In this document: one piece after another, positions 40,301 through 43,133 of the stretch
Layout: every line of letters begins with the position of its first letter
Numbering within the stretch: the first letter of the stretch is position 1
From: Puniceicoccales bacterium
Lineage (GTDB): Bacteria; Verrucomicrobiota; Verrucomicrobiia; Opitutales; JAIRKQ01
Direction: 5' to 3'
Length of the DNA stretch: 43,133 bases
Assembly: GCA_031258695.1 (NCBI GenBank)
Contig: JAIRMM010000014.1
Location: forward strand, 1-43,133
Notes under the pieces: model-generated
What the model was told of the DNA's origin: nothing
The model's input: the letters and a program-made list of their open reading frames with translations, nothing else
The model's database searches: none
Program-made: the position numbers and the translations under genes

Positions 40301-40492
40301 CAAAATTTCCTCCCCAGGGATTTCTACGGGATGATTTGGGAGGACGTCGTCGATGGAATTGTTTTTTTCATCCTGTCGGATAAAGAAAATACTGTGTTCA
40401 AGCGGCTTAATAAGGGGTTGCCCTTCGAACGCGTCGCATACGGCGTTGGTGGCATCCCATTGGAATTGCTGGTGTTTGAATTGCAGTTTCAT
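37379..40492 (-). CDS. Type III restriction endonuclease, Res subunit
   Basis: [27 protein letters not shown] (Walker A), [13 protein letters not shown] (motif II), [28 protein letters not shown] (motif VI), C-terminal PDWAIVFDF...AETKG (nuclease-like). Confidence 0.93.
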   Translation of the reverse strand: [1037 protein letters not shown]

Positions 40493-40505
40493 CGCTGGCC
40501 TTTCG

Positions 40506-42361
40506 TCACAATACTTTGACGTTGGAGTGCGGGGATATGGTTTTGAAAATTTCTAATCCGTTGATCTTTGCTGCCGAATCGGCAAACGAACTATCGCGAA
40601 AAACAGCGTTAATGGGTTGCAATTCCGCAATTTTTCGGATGGTTGCCTCGGGAATATTATGGTCAAAACATGCCACGAGGGCCTTTCCATTCACCATATG
40701 TACGGTGTTTTTGCCAATTATTTCCTTTCTGTGCGGTAGAGACAGGGGGAGCCCAAGTCGGATTATGGCATCGTAGAGGAGGTCCAAGTCCGTGCGGTCT
40801 TCCTTGATGTTCTCAGCGAGAGCAATGAGATCTTCCTGTTTCGTTTCAGCTGGCGAAAGGTCGACATCTTTCATGTTGCTTTCATCGACGCGAAACACCC
40901 GAAAGCCACAGTCGAAATCGGCTCCCGGATTTTCCGCTCTGATTTTTTCCCCGGCTCGGAGGATGCGTTCCTTGCCGATGTCAGCGATGGTTTTACATCC
41001 AGCATTGAAGGCTTCGGAAGATTCGTTCGTTTTCTCGGGGAGCTGCACCATAATAAATTTTCGCTTGCCGCTATCCTTCGCATTCAACTGCATCACGGCA
41101 TGGGCAGTCGTGGCGGACCCGGAGAAAAAATCGAGGATTATGGAATCAGGCTTTGTGTTGGCGAGGATCAAAAGATGTTGCATCAGCCGTAGAGGTTTAG
41201 GATTGTCAAAGAAATTCTTCCCGCCAAATAATACCTTCAGTTCCTGTGCACTTTCCTGGGTGTGACCCACATTTTCATAAAACAAAATTGAAGTGGGCGT
41301 CATCCCATCCCTAAGTAATTCCGATAAAAATCGTTTTATACGAGGACTATCTTTCCCGTTAAAATGAATCCTATTATCGCGGAGCTTTTCTAAAAACTCG
41401 CTTTTAGGAAAACGCCAACATTTGCCAGACGGAGGTCTTAGGGTGCGTCCAGATGGCGTTTCAATGGGATAATCTCCGGTTGGACTATACGTCTTTGCCG
41501 ACATGTTGTCTGATTGCCATGGTCCACGTGGATCGTTGTCGGGATTATAGAATATTTACTGTCTGCTTTTTCCGTCCGTGGTAATCTTCCTATCTCAAAA
41601 TCATCGATTCTCTTCGCATACATAAGAACGTAGTCGTGACCAATTGACACATACTTGGCATCATTTTGCCGGGACTGTGCCCTTTCCCATACGAATTGTG
41701 CAATAAAATTTTCCTCCCCAAATACCTCGTCACAAATTTTCCGCAGGTTCGCAATCTCATGGTCATCGATGGAGATGAAAATCACGCCATCGTTGGAGAG
41801 CAAATCACGGGCAATTTTCAGCCGTGGGTACATCATGGAACACCAATTGCTGTGGAGACGGCCTTTTGTTTCTGTATCTAATAACTTTTCGTCGGTTTCT
41901 TCATCGCGAACTCCCTTTTTACGCTCGTATTTGCCGGTTTCTTCTCTCCAATTGTCGCGATAGATGAAGTCCTTCCCGGTGTTATAGGGCGGATCGATAT
42001 AAATCATTTTGATCTTCCCCAGGTAGCTTTCCTGGATCAATTTCAAAACATCGAGATTGTCACCTTCGATGTACAAATTTTCCGTGGTTTCCCAGTTTTT
42101 ACTGCCATCGACCACAGGACGGAGCGTTTTGTCGATGGATCTGTGCAGTTCCCGTACCGCTTCCCGCTTCCCAACCCAAGTAAAATCGTATGCCTCGTTC
42201 CTATTTTCGAGAATTTCTCCGGACAATTCGGTACGCAGTCTGTCGAAATCGACCTTCCCGTCAACCACCACATTGGGGAAAAGTTCCGCAATTTTTCTTA
42301 CATTCTCCGCCCACAGGGGTACAGTCGACCTGCCTAATACTTCCGAAGTTTGTAAATACAC
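40506..42361 (-). pseudogene. Type III DNA methyltransferase, Mod subunit, split into two ORFs by a single frameshift near 41547-41557
   Basis: ORF1 (42361..41438) has MIYIDPPYNTGKDFIYRDNW. ORF2 (41504..40506) has DFFSGSATTAHAVMQLN. Between them, the frame of ORF2 continues upstream as YNPDNDPRGPWQSDNMSAKTYSPTGDYPIETPSGR, the conserved Mod central region. Confidence 0.9.
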
Positions 42362-42371
42362 AATTTAAATT

Positions 42372-42659
42372 GTGCATAATTTTTATAAATTTTACAAGCT
42401 TTTTTCTACAAAACAAGGTTTTTTATTTTATGACGAGTTTATGGAACGCTACAGTAAGAAGGAAAAACGATCATGGAAACATGATGAACGGGAAATAAAA
42501 AATAACCTCTTCGATAAAATTCTACGACCCATCGGGGCAGATTTTTCCAATTCCAACCCCTCCCGCATGTCAAGGCTTCCTGGCCACACCAAAGATAACG
42601 GCAAGCTCCAAGAACTTCTATATCTTAACATGGACCATCGGGAAGGAGCAATTTTGTAA
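42372..42659 (+). pseudogene. Fragment resembling a mobile-element primase/RepA-type replication protein
   Basis: FDKILRPIGADFSNSNPSRMSRLPGHTKDNGKLQELLYLN resembles the NPSR-SRLPG-xxR-x-G-x-Q-LLYLN pattern of primase-type proteins; only 95 codons. Confidence 0.45.
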
Positions 42660-42811
42660 AAACATGCAATAATTCAACTTTTGGAACCTATGGTTCCATT
42701 TCAAGGCTACGTCCAATAGCCACCTCGGGAGAAAACAGCAATCCACCTATTGTTAAACTATCCACCTATCGTTTCCTTTGAAAAATTTCAGCCTTCAGTC
42801 CAGAATTTATT

Positions 42812-43132
42812 TCATATTCGAGATTGAATCCATTCATGGTATTGTTCTTTGGTTTCGGAAGATATTCGTTCATCCCCTTGAATTTTTTGATCTAAATCGA
42901 CTAAATAGCCTATTAGCCGTTGATCTCCGCAACAAGAATTAAAAGCCCTATCCAGGTAGTTTACAGGCCTGCCTGAATTTGGCCAATAAGGTGTGAAAAG
43001 TGCTCCTGGGTTATTGCGAAGCAACATTTCTATCATCCATATGTCACTTGAACGTAAGGGTAACATGTCACAAACCCTACCTACAATAGTACGGTGATCG
43101 TGGGTAGGTGTAATGTGAAATGAGAAAAATGC
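42812..43132 (-). CDS. 5'-partial ORF running off the window; possibly ankyrin-like C-terminus
   Basis: The frame stays open upstream of the tracked ORF to the window end: AFFSFHITPTHDHRTIVGRVCDMLPLRSSDIWMIEMLLRNNPGALFTPYWPNSGRPVNYLDRAFNSCCGDQRLIGYLVDLD. Ankyrin resemblance is weak. Confidence 0.45.
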   Translation of the reverse strand, partial: AFFSFHITPTHDHRTIVGRVCDMLPLRSSDIWMIEMLLRNNPGALFTPYWPNSGRPVNYLDRAFNSCCGDQRLIGYLVDLDQKIQGDERISSETKEQYHEWIQSRI

Positions 43133-43133
43133 A

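Noticed and set aside
42681-42695. Short palindrome ggaacc-tat-ggttcc
   Set aside because: Single 6-bp stem in an intergenic gap; no repeat family, U-tract or partner site visible.
43076-43108. 8-bp stem hairpin (cctaccta/tgggtagg) near the right edge
   Set aside because: It lies inside the continuing open frame of the edge ORF, so a regulatory role is unsupported.
1-43133. CRISPR arrays, rRNA, tRNA, tmRNA, RNase P RNA, insertion sequences with transposases
   Set aside because: Looked for by eye on both strands; no spaced repeats, no signature RNA motifs and no transposase-like ORF found. A tRNAscan/Infernal run would be decisive.

Overview
The window is a gene-dense chromosomal segment from a Gram-negative bacterium. 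Lineage is inferred, not tested: the DnaX style, an Amuc_1098-like secretin, BioW, FabV and a partial dcw cluster suggest Verrucomicrobiota/PVC. Core content: ppdK, thrS, bioF-bioW, class I fbaB, an MBL hydrolase, rsmG, rsmA, xerC/D, dnaX, mraZ-rsmH-ftsL-like, recD2, hldD, nrdR, a divergent pyrimidine-nucleoside phosphorylase, an OppA-like lipoprotein, a secretin, comM, an FkbM methyltransferase and fabV. Accessory content: (i) at the left edge, a D12-class adenine methyltransferase ATGA-coupled to a truncated unknown ORF (likely type II R-M) next to a YoeB-like toxin fossil; (ii) type III secretion export genes sctS-sctT-sctU running into rsmA/rsmG; (iii) at the right edge, a type III R-M system with intact Res but Mod split by a frameshift, followed by a primase-like fragment and an ORF running off the window. 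Best second-look items: the 10-bp-phased MraZ box upstream of mraZ, the Inc-like orphan with a hairpin in its divergent promoter region, the mod frameshift, the NPEH variant of SctU, the degenerate phosphorylase motif, and the YoeB fossil. No CRISPR array, rRNA or convincing tRNA was seen. No clear novel multi-gene system was found.
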